Counted from the first letter of the stretch, positions 1 through 9,909 are shown. The stretch is DNA of 64,000 bases from Novosphingobium lentum NBRC 107847 (GCF_001590965.1 NZ_BCTW01000017.1:50545-114544), one strand, 5' to 3'. The notes: generated from the letters alone by a model not told the origin. Translations and numbers: made by a program.

Positions 1-145
1 AGGCCATCCGCGTGGTCGTGTTGCCGTCGTGCAACGTGCGTAACGCTATTTCAGCGCGGCGACAATCCAAAGTTGAAAGTCGGTTCATGTTTCAATAACA
101 CGACTCCCAGACGGACACCGGTCCGCAAGAGGGAGCCTGAAATCC

Positions 146-2485
146 ATGACCCGTTCGTTCGCCCGCGGCGTGCTTGCCGCCTCCACCGCGCTTGTCGCGC
201 TGACCGCCGTTCCCGCGTTTGCGCAAGGCGCGCCCGCCCCGGCCGACACACGTGACAGCGCCTCGATCGACGCCAACGGCGAAATCCTGGTCATCGCGCG
301 CAAACGCGAGGAACGGCTGGTCGATGTGCCGATCGCGATCACCGCGCTCAACTCCGATGCGCTGGAGCGTGCCGGGGCCAAGGACCTGTCGGGCGTTCAG
401 GGCGCCATCCCCAACGTCAACATCGTGCAGGGCCGCGGCTCTGCCAGTTCGGCCAACTTCTTCATCCGCGGCATCGGCCAGCCCGATGCGCTGCAGACGT
501 TCGATCCGGCGGTCGGCGTCTATGTTGACGGGGTCTACCTCAGCCGCATCCAGGGCGCGCTGCTCAACCTGTTCGATGTCGAGCGGGTCGAAGTGCTGCG
601 CGGCCCGCAAGGCACGCTTTACGGCAAGAACACCATCGGCGGCGCGGTCAACGTGGTGTCCAAGAAGCCCGACCTCACCACGCTGAAAGGCGAGGCCAGT
701 TTCACCTACGGCCGCTTCAACGAACTGACCGGCAAAGCCTATGTCTCCGCACCGCTGGTGGCCGACAAGCTCGCGCTGTCGCTCGCCGGGGTCTATGACA
801 CGCGCGACGGGATCGTCACCGATCCGCGCACCGGCCGCAAGTACAACGACCGCGACAACCTCTCGGGCCGCGCGATCCTGCGCGCCAGGCCATCGGACAC
901 GGTCGAGGTGCTGATCGCGGGTGACTACACCCGCCAGCGCAACGCCGCGACGCTGGGCTACCTGACCGCGCCGCTGGTGCAGACCAACTTCGCCACCGGC
1001 GCGACTGTGCTGTCGCCCGCCAACCCCTATGGCCCGTACAACTATCAGGCTTCGACCAGCCTCGCGCCCGGCCAGGGCCAGAAGCTCGATCACTGGGGCG
1101 TGTCGGGCACGATCAACCTCGACCTGTCGGACGCGCTGCAACTGACCTCGATCACCGCCTACCGCCGGCTCAAGACCGACTTCTTCATCGATATCGACGC
1201 CACCCAGTTCCAGCTCGGCGACGTGTTCGTGGGCACCCGCCAGCACCAGTTCAGCCAGGAACTGCAGCTCAAGTACAGCTCGGACAAGCTGAAGGGCGTG
1301 GTCGGGCTTTATTACCTCAACGAGCAGGTCAATTCGCACCAGGAAGCCTATGCCAACGACCTGTTCAAGTTCGGTGCGGCGCCGGTCACCTTCACCCGCT
1401 TTATCGATGACCAGCAGAACACCAAGAGCTATGCCGCGTTCGGCCAGCTGACCTACGAGCTGACCGATCGTCTCTCGCTCACCGGCGGCCTGCGCTACAC
1501 GCGCGAGGACAAGAACTACCACCGCTGCACGACCACGGCATCGAACCTGGGCCTGCTCAACGCGATCAAATACTGCTTCCCCGAGAACCTGCCAGCGCCG
1601 TTCACCGGCATCGGCAAGGTCAGCTACGACGCGTGGACGCCGATGGCGAGCCTGGCGTTCAAGCCCACGCCCGACACGCTGCTGTATGCCTCGGCCAGCC
1701 GCGGCTTCAAGTCGGGCGGGTTCAACGGCCGCGTCAATTCCAACGGCGACATCTCGGTCACGGTCAACGGCGTCACCACCGTGGTTCCCAACTTCAAGCC
1801 CGAAAAAGTGTGGACGTACGAAGCCGGCGCCAAAGGCAGCTTCCTGAACGGCCGCGTGCGCCTGTCGGCGGCCGCGTTCTATTCCGACTACCGCGACTTC
1901 CAGGCGCGCGTCGGCAACGGCACCAACGTCGGGCTTGGCGGCAGCTTCCCCGTGCTCAACGCGGGCAAGCTGCGGATCGCCGGCTTCGAATTCGAGGCCG
2001 CGGTGCGCCCGACCGACGCGCTGACGCTGACCGGGACGGTCGGCTACCTTAACGCCAAGTACAAGCAGTTCGACGATCCGCGCCGGCTTCCGCCTGTGGG
2101 CGGGGCGGCGTTCAGCTGCAACCCGACCGGCAACGCCATCACCTGCAAGCCCGCGTTCGCGCCGCCGCTGACGATGCGCGTCGGCGCCGACTACCGTATC
2201 CCGCTGGGGTCCGCCGGGCTGACGCTGGGCGGCGACGTGCGCTTCATCGACAAGCAGTACCTGTCGGTCGACAACCGCCCGGGCCTGACCGAGCCGGGCT
2301 ATTTCATCGGCAACCTGTATGCGCAGGTCGATTTCGCGCGGTTCTACTTGCGCGGCTCGGTCAAGAACGTGGGCAACGAACTGTACAAGACCGACGGGCA
2401 GGAGTTCAGCTCGGTCGGCAACATCCAGACCGCCTACTACGGCGACCCGCGCACGTGGAACGTGACCGTGGGCGTGCGCTTCTGA
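146..2485 (+). CDS. TonB-dependent outer-membrane receptor
   Basis: Outer-membrane active-transport receptor powered by TonB-ExbBD. The 779-residue product starts with a clear signal peptide (hydrophobic run and AFA-Q cleavage site near residue 27). A plug domain follows at roughly residues 45-165, carrying the family motif RVEVLRGPQGTLYGKNT near residue 147. The rest is a long beta-barrel ending in VGVRF, with the terminal Phe expected of outer-membrane barrels. The ATG at 146 follows a purine-rich GAGGGAG. Length is normal for the family. Substrate cannot be read from sequence. The next gene encodes a secreted hydrolase, so joint use of an ester or peptide-like nutrient is possible but only inferred. 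Confidence 0.93.
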   Translation: MTRSFARGVLAASTALVALTAVPAFAQGAPAPADTRDSASIDANGEILVIARKREERLVDVPIAITALNSDALERAGAKDLSGVQGAIPNVNIVQGRGSASSANFFIRGIGQPDALQTFDPAVGVYVDGVYLSRIQGALLNLFDVERVEVLRGPQGTLYGKNTIGGAVNVVSKKPDLTTLKGEASFTYGRFNELTGKAYVSAPLVADKLALSLAGVYDTRDGIVTDPRTGRKYNDRDNLSGRAILRARPSDTVEVLIAGDYTRQRNAATLGYLTAPLVQTNFATGATVLSPANPYGPYNYQASTSLAPGQGQKLDHWGVSGTINLDLSDALQLTSITAYRRLKTDFFIDIDATQFQLGDVFVGTRQHQFSQELQLKYSSDKLKGVVGLYYLNEQVNSHQEAYANDLFKFGAAPVTFTRFIDDQQNTKSYAAFGQLTYELTDRLSLTGGLRYTREDKNYHRCTTTASNLGLLNAIKYCFPENLPAPFTGIGKVSYDAWTPMASLAFKPTPDTLLYASASRGFKSGGFNGRVNSNGDISVTVNGVTTVVPNFKPEKVWTYEAGAKGSFLNGRVRLSAAAFYSDYRDFQARVGNGTNVGLGGSFPVLNAGKLRIAGFEFEAAVRPTDALTLTGTVGYLNAKYKQFDDPRRLPPVGGAAFSCNPTGNAITCKPAFAPPLTMRVGADYRIPLGSAGLTLGGDVRFIDKQYLSVDNRPGLTEPGYFIGNLYAQVDFARFYLRGSVKNVGNELYKTDGQEFSSVGNIQTAYYGDPRTWNVTVGVRF

Positions 2486-2518
2486 GCGCTCGCCCGCCGC
2501 GACACGCTGGCTGCACCG

Positions 2519-2554
2519 GCCCGATGGCCCCGGCGGATGCCGGGGCCATCGGGC
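2519..2554 (+). terminator. Strong GC-rich hairpin after the TonB receptor gene
   Basis: A perfect 16-bp inverted repeat (left arm GCCCGATGGCCCCGGC, loop GGAT) lies 34 bases after the receptor stop codon. There is no T-run behind it, so it may act as a Rho-assisted terminator or an mRNA-stabilising hairpin. Confidence 0.6.
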
Positions 2555-2606
2555 AGCAGCACGCAACCGCTTGAGTGGTCGCGCTATTTGGTCAACAAAG
2601 CCCGTC

Positions 2607-4544
2607 ATGACCACACCCCCGCACCCTTTCATCGCCACGCTGCTGCTCGCAACGGCGGCGCTTTCCACCCCGGCTGTTGCGGCACCCGCCGCTCCCGCCA
2701 TTGCAGCGCCGGTAACCCCGATGACGCCCGACGTGGTCGACGCCTACGACCCCGTGCTGCCCGACGCCGACTTCATCCGCCGCGAGGTGATGGTGCCGAT
2801 GCGCGACGGGACCAAGCTGTACACCGCGATCGTGATGAAGAAGGGCACCGCCAACGGCCCGATCCTGCTGTGGCGATCGCCGTATGACGCGCATGGCGAC
2901 GTCACCCGCACCAAAAGCCTGCGACTGGTCGACACCATCCCGGCGATGGACGCGCCGTTCGTCGAGGATGGCTACATCCGCGTCTACCAGGACATTCGCG
3001 GGCTGCACCGGTCCGAAGGGCAGTTCGTCATGAACCGCCCGCTGTCGGGCCCGCTCAATCCCACCGGCATCGACGAATCGACCGACGCGTACGACACCAT
3101 CGACTGGCTGGTGAAGAACGTGCCCGAATCGAACGGCAAAGTCGGGATCATCGGATCGTCATACCTCGGCTTCACCAGCCTGATGGCCGAGATCAACCCG
3201 CATCCCGCGTTGAAGGCGGCCGTGCCCGAAAGCCCGATGGTCGATGGCTGGATGGGCGACGACTGGTTCCACAACGGCGCCTTCCGCGTCAGTGGGTTCG
3301 ACTATGCGCTGGAGCAGAGCACCGGCAAGGCCGATGCTGGCGCGGCGATCCCTCACGGCGCTGGCGACGATTACACCCGCTACCTCGCAGCGGGATCAGC
3401 GGGCGATTACGCGAAGAAATACGGCGTCGAGAACGTGCCGTTCGTGCGCAAGCTGATCGAAAACCCGGCCTACACCGAGTTCTGGTCGCTGCAGGCGGTG
3501 GACAAGCTGATGGCGGCGCGCACCCTCACCGTGCCGACGATGCTCGAACTGGGGCAATGGGACCAGGAAGACAGCTATGGCGCGCCGGCGGTGTACAACG
3601 CGCTGAAGGACAACCCCGGCCAGGCGCCGCTGACGCTGGTGATCGGGCCGTGGCGCCATTCGGGCGCCAACCATTACGGCTATGATCTGGGCGCGCTGAC
3701 GTTCGCCGGCGACACCGCCGCGCAGTGGCGGCGCGACTGGGTCAAGCCGTTCCTCGATCACTGGCTGAAGGGCGCGCCCGATCCGCAGCCGCCGGCTGCG
3801 ATCACTTATGCCACCGGCATCGACAAGTGGGAGCAATCGCCGCGCTGGCCGATGGGCACGCCGACGCCGTACTACCTCGGTGCCGATCACGGCGCGGGCT
3901 TTGCGCTGCCGGTCAAGAGCGGCGCGGCGTCATGGCTTTCGGACCCGGCCAACCCGGTGCCGTTCCTGCCGCGCCCGATCGACATGAGCGATGCCACGCA
4001 GTGGAAGCCGTGGCTGGTGCGCGACCAGCGTTTCGTCAGCGGGCGGCCCGACCTCGCCACGTTCACCGGCGCGGTGCTCGACAAGCCGGTGCACATCATG
4101 GGCGCGCCCGGCGTCGATGTGTTCATCGCGACCAGCGGCAGCGATGCCGATGTCGTGGTCAAGCTGATCGACGTCTATCCCGACGACGTGCCCGAGGCCG
4201 CCTCGCAAGGCGCCAAGCCATCGATGGCGGGGTATGAGCTGCCGATCGGCATCGAAATCTTCCGCGGGCGTTATCTCAAGAGCTTCGCGCACCCTGAACC
4301 GCTCACCCCGGGCAAGTTCAACCGGTTCCGGTTCAAGCTGCCAAACGTCGATCACGTGTTCCTGCCGGGCCACCGCATCGCGGTGCAGGTGCAATCGAGC
4401 CTGTTCCCGCTCTACGACCGCAACCCGCAGACATTCGTGCCCAACATCTTCCTGGCCAAGCCGGCGGACTACAAGGCCGCGACGATGCAGGTCGGCTTCG
4501 GCGGGGCGACGCCGAGCGCGGTGATGCTGCCGGTGGTGCCGTAA
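2607..4544 (+). CDS. Secreted CocE/NonD family hydrolase (S15 peptidase-like)
   Basis: Serine hydrolase of the X-Pro dipeptidyl-peptidase/cocaine-esterase family, 645 residues, with an N-terminal signal peptide (hydrophobic stretch, AVA-A site). The alpha/beta-hydrolase domain has the nucleophile motif GSSYLG with Ser185, and later Asp and His candidates in LGQWDQED and IGPWRHSG. The C-terminal third is the beta-jelly-roll typical of the family. I chose the ATG at 2607 because the signal peptide begins there; an in-frame TTG at 2571 would put polar residues in front of it. It converges with the next gene with no gap. The natural substrate (acyl ester, amide or proline dipeptide) is not determinable. 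Confidence 0.88.
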   Translation: MTTPPHPFIATLLLATAALSTPAVAAPAAPAIAAPVTPMTPDVVDAYDPVLPDADFIRREVMVPMRDGTKLYTAIVMKKGTANGPILLWRSPYDAHGDVTRTKSLRLVDTIPAMDAPFVEDGYIRVYQDIRGLHRSEGQFVMNRPLSGPLNPTGIDESTDAYDTIDWLVKNVPESNGKVGIIGSSYLGFTSLMAEINPHPALKAAVPESPMVDGWMGDDWFHNGAFRVSGFDYALEQSTGKADAGAAIPHGAGDDYTRYLAAGSAGDYAKKYGVENVPFVRKLIENPAYTEFWSLQAVDKLMAARTLTVPTMLELGQWDQEDSYGAPAVYNALKDNPGQAPLTLVIGPWRHSGANHYGYDLGALTFAGDTAAQWRRDWVKPFLDHWLKGAPDPQPPAAITYATGIDKWEQSPRWPMGTPTPYYLGADHGAGFALPVKSGAASWLSDPANPVPFLPRPIDMSDATQWKPWLVRDQRFVSGRPDLATFTGAVLDKPVHIMGAPGVDVFIATSGSDADVVVKLIDVYPDDVPEAASQGAKPSMAGYELPIGIEIFRGRYLKSFAHPEPLTPGKFNRFRFKLPNVDHVFLPGHRIAVQVQSSLFPLYDRNPQTFVPNIFLAKPADYKAATMQVGFGGATPSAVMLPVVP

Positions 4545-5348
4545 TCAGGACGCGGCGCGGACCACGAATGGCTGGACGCGCAGCCGGGGGAACACGACCT
4601 CGAGCGGCTTGATGTCGGGCAGGATGTACACGACCGCGCCCTTGCGCCTGATCGATGTGCTGATGCGCGTGGCATAGAACCGGGCGGGCACGTTGATGCA
4701 GCCGAAGGTGATGCGGTTGTCGTCGGGCGTGGGCGACAGCATTCTGGCGCGGCGATGCTCCCGGACGGTGCCCCTGGGCATCGGGTGGAGCGCCACCGAC
4801 GTGCCGTAGTCGACCCACAACACCCGGTGGCCGCCCGCCGCCGACCCGTAGCGCGCGATGAACCGACCGGCGGGCGTGGTCTTTTCCGCAGGACCAAGCT
4901 CGGCCAGGGTCTTGTGGCCGACGCCCGGGGTGGCATCGTCGCCGATGGCGATGCCGACCAGCACCGGCGTGTGCCCCAGCGGCTTGCCCTGCGCATCGAA
5001 CAGGAACAGCGTCGCCGCCTGCTTGTCGATGATGAGATAGGGCAGCGCGCCGTTGTCGCGCGACGTGGCGATCCAGTCGGCCACGCGCGTCGCGGCCTCT
5101 GACAGACCGGCATCACCGGGCGGCGCGGCAGCGGCTTCCGGCGGAACCGGCAGTTCCAGCGCGGCGACGTCGGGCTTCGCCTTGGCCGGATCGTCACTGG
5201 CCGGCTTGTGTGTGACGTGCTTGACGTTGGCCGCCGCCAGCGCGGGCATCGGCGTGCCGAGCACAAGCGCTGCCAGCGCCAGCCCTGCCAGCGCCAGCAA
5301 CGCGTAGATCAGCGGCCCACGACGGCGCGCGGCCCTAATCCTCGACAC
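4545..5348 (-). CDS. L,D-transpeptidase family protein (YkuD domain)
   Basis: Periplasmic peptidoglycan cross-linking or lipoprotein-attaching enzyme family. After an N-terminal membrane anchor or signal segment (LIYALLALAGLALAALVLG) there is a long linker. The YkuD domain fills the C-terminal half and has the conserved His in ALHPMPRG and the catalytic Cys in ITFGCINVP. The usual S/T-H-G-C is here T-F-G-C, so the His before Gly is replaced by Phe, a variant worth noting. The start is uncertain: a GTG at 5348 puts the anchor at the N-terminus, while a TTG at 5405 is also open. It lies just downstream of a small lipoprotein gene on the same strand, fitting an envelope role. Confidence 0.8.
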   Translation of the reverse strand: MSRIRAARRRGPLIYALLALAGLALAALVLGTPMPALAAANVKHVTHKPASDDPAKAKPDVAALELPVPPEAAAAPPGDAGLSEAATRVADWIATSRDNGALPYLIIDKQAATLFLFDAQGKPLGHTPVLVGIAIGDDATPGVGHKTLAELGPAEKTTPAGRFIARYGSAAGGHRVLWVDYGTSVALHPMPRGTVREHRRARMLSPTPDDNRITFGCINVPARFYATRISTSIRRKGAVVYILPDIKPLEVVFPRLRVQPFVVRAAS

Positions 5349-5410
5349 GGACGTCTCGGACAGGGGCCGACGCTTCGGCAAACCGCAATGCTGCAGGCAC
5401 GGCAACCCCG

Positions 5411-5707
5411 TCAGTTACGCGGGCGGCGCTTCTGCAGCAGCTTCTGGTCGATGCCGTCGACGCGGGCGTTGAGCTGGTCGATGCGCTGGCCGTTGTTCTG
5501 CGCCTGGCCCGACGCGGCCTGCGCTTCGGCGAGGGCCGACTTGGCGGTGCCGTCGGTGGTCTGCAAGCGGGCGTCGATGCCATCGATGCGCTGGTTCACC
5601 GCCGCGATCTGGCTGTTCACATACCCCTTGGTGGCGCAGCCGCCCAATCCCAGAGAGCCGGCCAGAATGAGCATGGCGGGCGCAAGTTTCGACAGAGCTG
5701 GGGACAT
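5411..5707 (-). CDS. Small alanine-zipper lipoprotein
   Basis: A 98-residue envelope lipoprotein. The ATG at 5707 is preceded by a strong AGGAAA ribosome site. The signal peptide ends in a lipobox, LGGC, with the acylated Cys near residue 24, followed by ATKGYVNSQ. The mature part is a heptad-like, Ala/Gln/Asp-rich helix (repeats of the type VDGIDQKL), resembling Lpp-type or OmpA-associated coiled-coil lipoproteins of sphingomonads. It may form a trimeric coil in the periplasm. The neighbouring L,D-transpeptidase belongs to the family that can link Lpp to peptidoglycan, but this product lacks an obvious C-terminal Lys (it ends KRRPRN), so that link is speculative. Confidence 0.75.
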   Translation of the reverse strand: MSPALSKLAPAMLILAGSLGLGGCATKGYVNSQIAAVNQRIDGIDARLQTTDGTAKSALAEAQAASGQAQNNGQRIDQLNARVDGIDQKLLQKRRPRN

Positions 5708-5856
5708 GCGGATTTCCTTTTTTTGGCGACAGAGCCATCCCACAAGCCCAGCGACGCCTGCGCCACAACGCGATTATGCCCGTCCGTGCCTGTGTTCGGA
5801 CGGACGGATTCGGGCCGCCAATGCACCGTACGAGCGGCACGGTTCGTCCCGATATG

Positions 5857-8382
5857 TCAAAGGTCCGGCAGGCGCTGTTCGGCAAATCCCCATCCCGCAA
5901 GCGCTTTGGTTGCGGCGCGGTCGAGCAGTTTTGGCGCGTCCGAAATCGAAAACGGGTGCGCGTCTGTCATGTCCTTCAGCTCGCTCCACGCGATCGGCAC
6001 GGCGACCGGCGCACCTTCGCGCGCGCGGGCGGAATAGGGCAGCACGGCGGTGCTGCCGCGCTGGTTGCGCAGCCAGTCGATGAAGATCTTGCCCTTGCGC
6101 TTGGCCTTGCTCATCGTCGCGACGAAACGGTCGGGTTCGGCCAGCGCCATCGCCTCGGCAAAGCGCCGCGCAAAGTCCTTGTGCACCGCCCACGAATGGC
6201 CGGGGGTAAGCGGCACCACCACATGCACCCCCTTGCCGCCCGACAGCATGGCATAGCTGGCAAGACCCAGGTCGGCGAGACGATCGTGAATGTCGGTCGC
6301 CGCCTGCCTGACACCGGCAAAATCGTAACCCTCGTCGGGATCGAGATCGAAGATCAGCTTGTCCGGCGCCTCGACATCGGCGTTGCGCGCCTCCCAGCCG
6401 TGGAACTCGATCGTCCCCATCTGCACACAGGCCAGCAGTCCGGTGGTGCTGTCGATGTAGAGGTAGTCTTCGGCGCCGCCGTCTTTTTCCGCGATCGGCA
6501 CGCGGTGCACGTCGGGGCCGAACGCGCCGCTGTCGTGCTTCTGGAAAAAGCACTTCTTGCCGCGTCCTTGCGGACAGCGAACGAGGCTGATCGGCCGGCC
6601 CGCCGCGAACGGCAGCATCAGCGGCGCGATGGCGGCATAGTAATCGGCCAGATCGCCCTTGGTCTGGCCGCTGTCGGGAAAGATCACCCGCTCGCGGCTG
6701 GTGATCGTCACCGTGTCGGCGGCGACGGGCACCGGTTGCGGCGTTTCCGGTTCGACCGAAGCGGCGGGTTTGTCGCCGCGCAGGCCCAGGAAGCTGCCGT
6801 GGCGGACGTTGCCGTCTCCAGTAAACTCGGCGAACGCGACTTCGGCGACCAGGCTGGGGTCGAGCCAGGTCACGCCGCGGCTGCTCGTCCGGTCCACCTC
6901 TGCGGGCGCGGCATCGCGCGCCAGCCTAGCAAACCGCGCGGCAAGCTCAGCCATGCTGTCCTGGGTGAAGCCGGTGCCGACGTTGCCCTTGTAGACCAGC
7001 GTCCCGCCCTCGTTCTGCGCGAGCAGCAGCGACGAGAACGGCCGCCCTTTGGCGCTCGACGCCTTCCACCCGATGATCACGAATTCCTGCCGGCGGGTGC
7101 ACTTGACCTTGACCCACGCCGTGGTCCGGCGCCCATGATAGGGCGCGTCGATCGCCTTGGCGATGATCCCTTCCTGCCCGGCGTCGCACATCGCGCGGTA
7201 CAGCGTCTCGCCCGCGCCGATGACGTGGTCCGCGACGTGGATCGGCGGGGAGGCATGTTTCAGCAGCGCCTCCAGCCGCTCCTTGCGCTCGATATTGGGC
7301 AAGCCAGCAAGGTCCGCGCCATCGGCCTCGAGCAAATCGAACGCGTGGAAGCTGAGCCTGTCGCTGTCCGTTTGCGATCCGTGCCCGCGCTTCAGCACGG
7401 CTTGCAGGCTCGAAAAATCGGGGTTGCCGTCCGAACCATAGGCAACGATCTCGCCGTCGATCAGGCATGGCGGCAGATCAAGCGCGGCGAACGCGGCGAC
7501 CAGCGGCGCGAACTTGTCGGTCCAATCCTTGCCGCTGCGGGTATAGACGCGCACGTCGGACCCGGCAGCGGCGATCAGCGCGCGATACCCGTCGAACTTG
7601 ATCTCGTGCATCCAGCGGTTGCCCGCCGGGACCGCATCGACCAGCGTGGCCAGTTGCGGCGGGCGAAACGCGGGCGGCTTGGCGTTGGATTTTGGCTTGG
7701 TTTTGGCGGGGGTCTTGGCCTTGGCACGATTGTGCCGGGCGGCGCGCTGCATCTCGGTGGCAAAGGCATCGCCCTTCTTGCCCGCCAGCGAATGCGCGCC
7801 ACCCTCGTCACCTTCGATCTCGGCCATCGTCCGGCCGGTCAGCACGCTGCTGAGCGCATGTTCGACCAGCGGATCGCCGGGTTGCGCGAACGCATCCTCG
7901 ACCTTGCGCAGCAGCCAGTTTTCGCGCTTTTCGCCGGGGCGTGGCTTCAGCCGGATCAGGATCCATTCACCCTTCATCCGCTCGCCATCGAGCGTGAAGT
8001 GGAGGTGGCCCTTGTCAATATCCTTCCAGCTTTTGCTGGCGACCGGCTGCCACGTGCCCTTGTCCCACAGCATCACCGATCCCCCGCCATACTCGCCCTT
8101 GGGGATCGTACCCTCGAAGTCGGCATAGGACAGCGGATGGTCCTCGGTCCGCACCGCCAGCCGCTTGATTTCGGGATCGGGGCTGGGCCCCTTGGCCACC
8201 GCCCACGACTTGAGCACGCCGTCGGCTTCGATCCGGAAATCCCAGTGCAGGCGGGTGGCATCGTGCTTCTGGACGATGAAGCGGTTGCCGGTTGCGCTGC
8301 TGGCAGGCTTGCCCGCCGGTTCGGCGGTCTTGGCGAAGTCGCGCTTGCGGTTGTATTCGGCAAGGCTGTCGGCGCGTGCCAT
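5857..8382 (-). CDS. ligD: ATP-dependent DNA ligase D, NHEJ (PE-ligase-polymerase)
   Basis: Multifunctional bacterial non-homologous end-joining enzyme, 841 residues. Order of domains: N-terminal 3'-phosphoesterase (motif HDATRLHWDFR at residues 40-50), central ATP-dependent ligase (EIKFDGYR, nucleophile Lys262), and C-terminal AEP-type polymerase/primase from about residue 550 (acidic DLDPDEG). A basic, Ala/Lys-rich linker separates the first two domains. It lies one base after the ku stop codon, so both should be co-transcribed. The PE-Lig-Pol order matches the Pseudomonas-type arrangement rather than the mycobacterial one. Confidence 0.96.
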   Translation of the reverse strand: MARADSLAEYNRKRDFAKTAEPAGKPASSATGNRFIVQKHDATRLHWDFRIEADGVLKSWAVAKGPSPDPEIKRLAVRTEDHPLSYADFEGTIPKGEYGGGSVMLWDKGTWQPVASKSWKDIDKGHLHFTLDGERMKGEWILIRLKPRPGEKRENWLLRKVEDAFAQPGDPLVEHALSSVLTGRTMAEIEGDEGGAHSLAGKKGDAFATEMQRAARHNRAKAKTPAKTKPKSNAKPPAFRPPQLATLVDAVPAGNRWMHEIKFDGYRALIAAAGSDVRVYTRSGKDWTDKFAPLVAAFAALDLPPCLIDGEIVAYGSDGNPDFSSLQAVLKRGHGSQTDSDRLSFHAFDLLEADGADLAGLPNIERKERLEALLKHASPPIHVADHVIGAGETLYRAMCDAGQEGIIAKAIDAPYHGRRTTAWVKVKCTRRQEFVIIGWKASSAKGRPFSSLLLAQNEGGTLVYKGNVGTGFTQDSMAELAARFARLARDAAPAEVDRTSSRGVTWLDPSLVAEVAFAEFTGDGNVRHGSFLGLRGDKPAASVEPETPQPVPVAADTVTITSRERVIFPDSGQTKGDLADYYAAIAPLMLPFAAGRPISLVRCPQGRGKKCFFQKHDSGAFGPDVHRVPIAEKDGGAEDYLYIDSTTGLLACVQMGTIEFHGWEARNADVEAPDKLIFDLDPDEGYDFAGVRQAATDIHDRLADLGLASYAMLSGGKGVHVVVPLTPGHSWAVHKDFARRFAEAMALAEPDRFVATMSKAKRKGKIFIDWLRNQRGSTAVLPYSARAREGAPVAVPIAWSELKDMTDAHPFSISDAPKLLDRAATKALAGWGFAEQRLPDL

Positions 8383-8383
8383 G

Positions 8384-9265
8384 TCAGGCGCGCTTTTTGG
8401 TCGCAGGTTTCCGGGCTCCAGCCTTGGTCGCCGGTGGCTTGGTCGCGGATGCCTTGGCGGTGGGCGCGGACTTGTCCTTGCCGCCGACCGACTGCTTGAG
8501 CGCGGCCATCAGGTCGATGACGTTGGACCCGCCCTTGGTCGCCGGTTCGTCGGCATCCTCAAGAATGGTCTTGCCGCGCGCCTTGGCCTTCTTCTCGACC
8601 AGTCCTTTGAGCGCATCGACATAGCGATCGTGAAATTCGCCCGGATCGAACGGCGCGCTTTTCTTGTCGATCAGCGTTCCTGCAAGATCGAGCAGTTCCT
8701 GATCGGGCGTGGTGTCGGGAATGTCGGCGAAATAGCTGCGCGCGCCGCGAACCTCGTCCTCATAACGCAGCGTTTCCATGACGATGCCCCGGTCGCACGG
8801 CTTGAGCGATACCAGCTGTTCGCGTCCGCGGATCGACAGTTGCCCCAGCGCGACCTTTTTCTTGCTGCGCAGCGCCTCGCGCAGCACGACGAAAGCGTCT
8901 TCCGCCAGATCGTCGGCCGGGACGACGTAGTACGGCTTTTCGAAGTACAGCACGTCGATCTCGTGCGCATCGACGAACTGGACGAGTTCGAGCGTCTTCT
9001 TGCTCTCGATCTTGACCGCCTCGATCTCCTGATCGGTCAGCAGTACATAGTTGTTCTTCGAAACCTCGTAACCCTTGACGATCTCGTCGCGGTCGACCGG
9101 GCCGATGCCGGTCACGACCTTCTCGTAATTGATCGGCTTGCCGCTGGGTTCGTGGATCTGGCGGAACGCGATCGATGCGCCGGACTTGGTCGCGGCGTAG
9201 ATTTCCACCGGGATCGACACCAGCGCCAGCCTGATCTGCCCCTGCCAATATGCCCGTGCCGCCAT
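8384..9265 (-). CDS. ku: Non-homologous end-joining protein Ku
   Basis: DNA-end-binding homodimer that recruits and stimulates LigD. The 293-residue product begins MAARAYWQGQIRLALVSIPV, characteristic of bacterial Ku, with the beta-barrel core through about residue 230 (DPGEFHDRYVDALKGLVEKK). A Lys/Ala-rich C-terminal tail is typical of the extended bacterial Ku tails that contact DNA. It is immediately upstream of ligD on the same strand. The pair provides template-independent double-strand-break repair, useful in stationary phase or desiccation. Confidence 0.96.
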   Translation of the reverse strand: MAARAYWQGQIRLALVSIPVEIYAATKSGASIAFRQIHEPSGKPINYEKVVTGIGPVDRDEIVKGYEVSKNNYVLLTDQEIEAVKIESKKTLELVQFVDAHEIDVLYFEKPYYVVPADDLAEDAFVVLREALRSKKKVALGQLSIRGREQLVSLKPCDRGIVMETLRYEDEVRGARSYFADIPDTTPDQELLDLAGTLIDKKSAPFDPGEFHDRYVDALKGLVEKKAKARGKTILEDADEPATKGGSNVIDLMAALKQSVGGKDKSAPTAKASATKPPATKAGARKPATKKRA

Positions 9266-9326
9266 GTCAGGATCACCTTTCCGATCCTCACAAGCGTTGT
9301 GGGCAGGATCGGTTCCGCCGTCGCGG

Positions 9327-9515
9327 TCAGCCGAGCGATCGGCGCAGCAGGAAGATTACGAACCCAAACGCGGCCAGGCCGCCGAGCATCGCCATCACCT
9401 TCACCAGAAAGACCAGGAAGTTCAGCGCCTGCCTGCCCGCGCTTTCCGGATGCGATGGGTCATCGACCATCCGGGTCGGCTGCGTGATGGCGGGCGGTGT
9501 TTCGGGCGCGGTCAT
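9327..9515 (-). CDS. Small membrane protein, unknown function
   Basis: A 62-residue protein: a polar, Pro-rich N-terminal third (MTAPETPPAITQPTRM) and one C-terminal transmembrane helix (ALNFLVFLVKVMAMLGGLAAFGFVIFLL) ending in RRSLG. The Arg pair at the end suggests a cytoplasmic C-terminus. A longer frame is open upstream, but its residues look like non-coding translation. It lies upstream of ku on the same strand. I do not recognise a family. Confidence 0.5.
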   Translation of the reverse strand: MTAPETPPAITQPTRMVDDPSHPESAGRQALNFLVFLVKVMAMLGGLAAFGFVIFLLRRSLG

Positions 9516-9806
9516 GTTCCGGCTATAAGCGGCTTTGGCGGATTGGCGAAGCGATACTCGGTCTACCATGCAACGTGCACGGACGACCGATTGGCGCATG
9601 CAGGACCGGCCGTTGGCGGCAAAGACTGCAACCGGGTTGTCCGCCGTTGCGGGTGCGGTGCGATCGCCGCGGAGGGTGAGTCGCCGCAAACCCGAAGTCG
9701 CGCACAGGGTCGTGCGGATCGCCATGTAAAGAAAACAAGGTGCTGTAGTACAAGCGTTTATTTTACTGGATGGAGCGACGGTATTAACGATACCCAACAG
9801 TACCCT

Positions 9807-9835
9807 TTGACAAGGCCCCGAAGTGGGCATACCGT
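9807..9835 (+). promoter_or_regulatory. Possible sigma70-like promoter
   Basis: A perfect TTGACA at 9807-9812, a 17-base spacer, then TACCGT at 9830-9835. The -10 box is weak. It points toward the LuxR-type regulator, about 210 bases upstream of its start. Confidence 0.3.
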
Positions 9836-9909
9836 TGGATGAATGGGGCGCTAGCTATTACACGAACGCAAGGCCGCAAAGGCAAGCGATAATCGCGCCG
9901 GCGTATTGA

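Noticed and set aside
92..2701. 869-residue open frame on the minus strand opposite the TonB receptor
   Set aside because: It mirrors a clear receptor gene, is Arg/Ala/Gly-rich with no domain, and arises from third-position GC bias.
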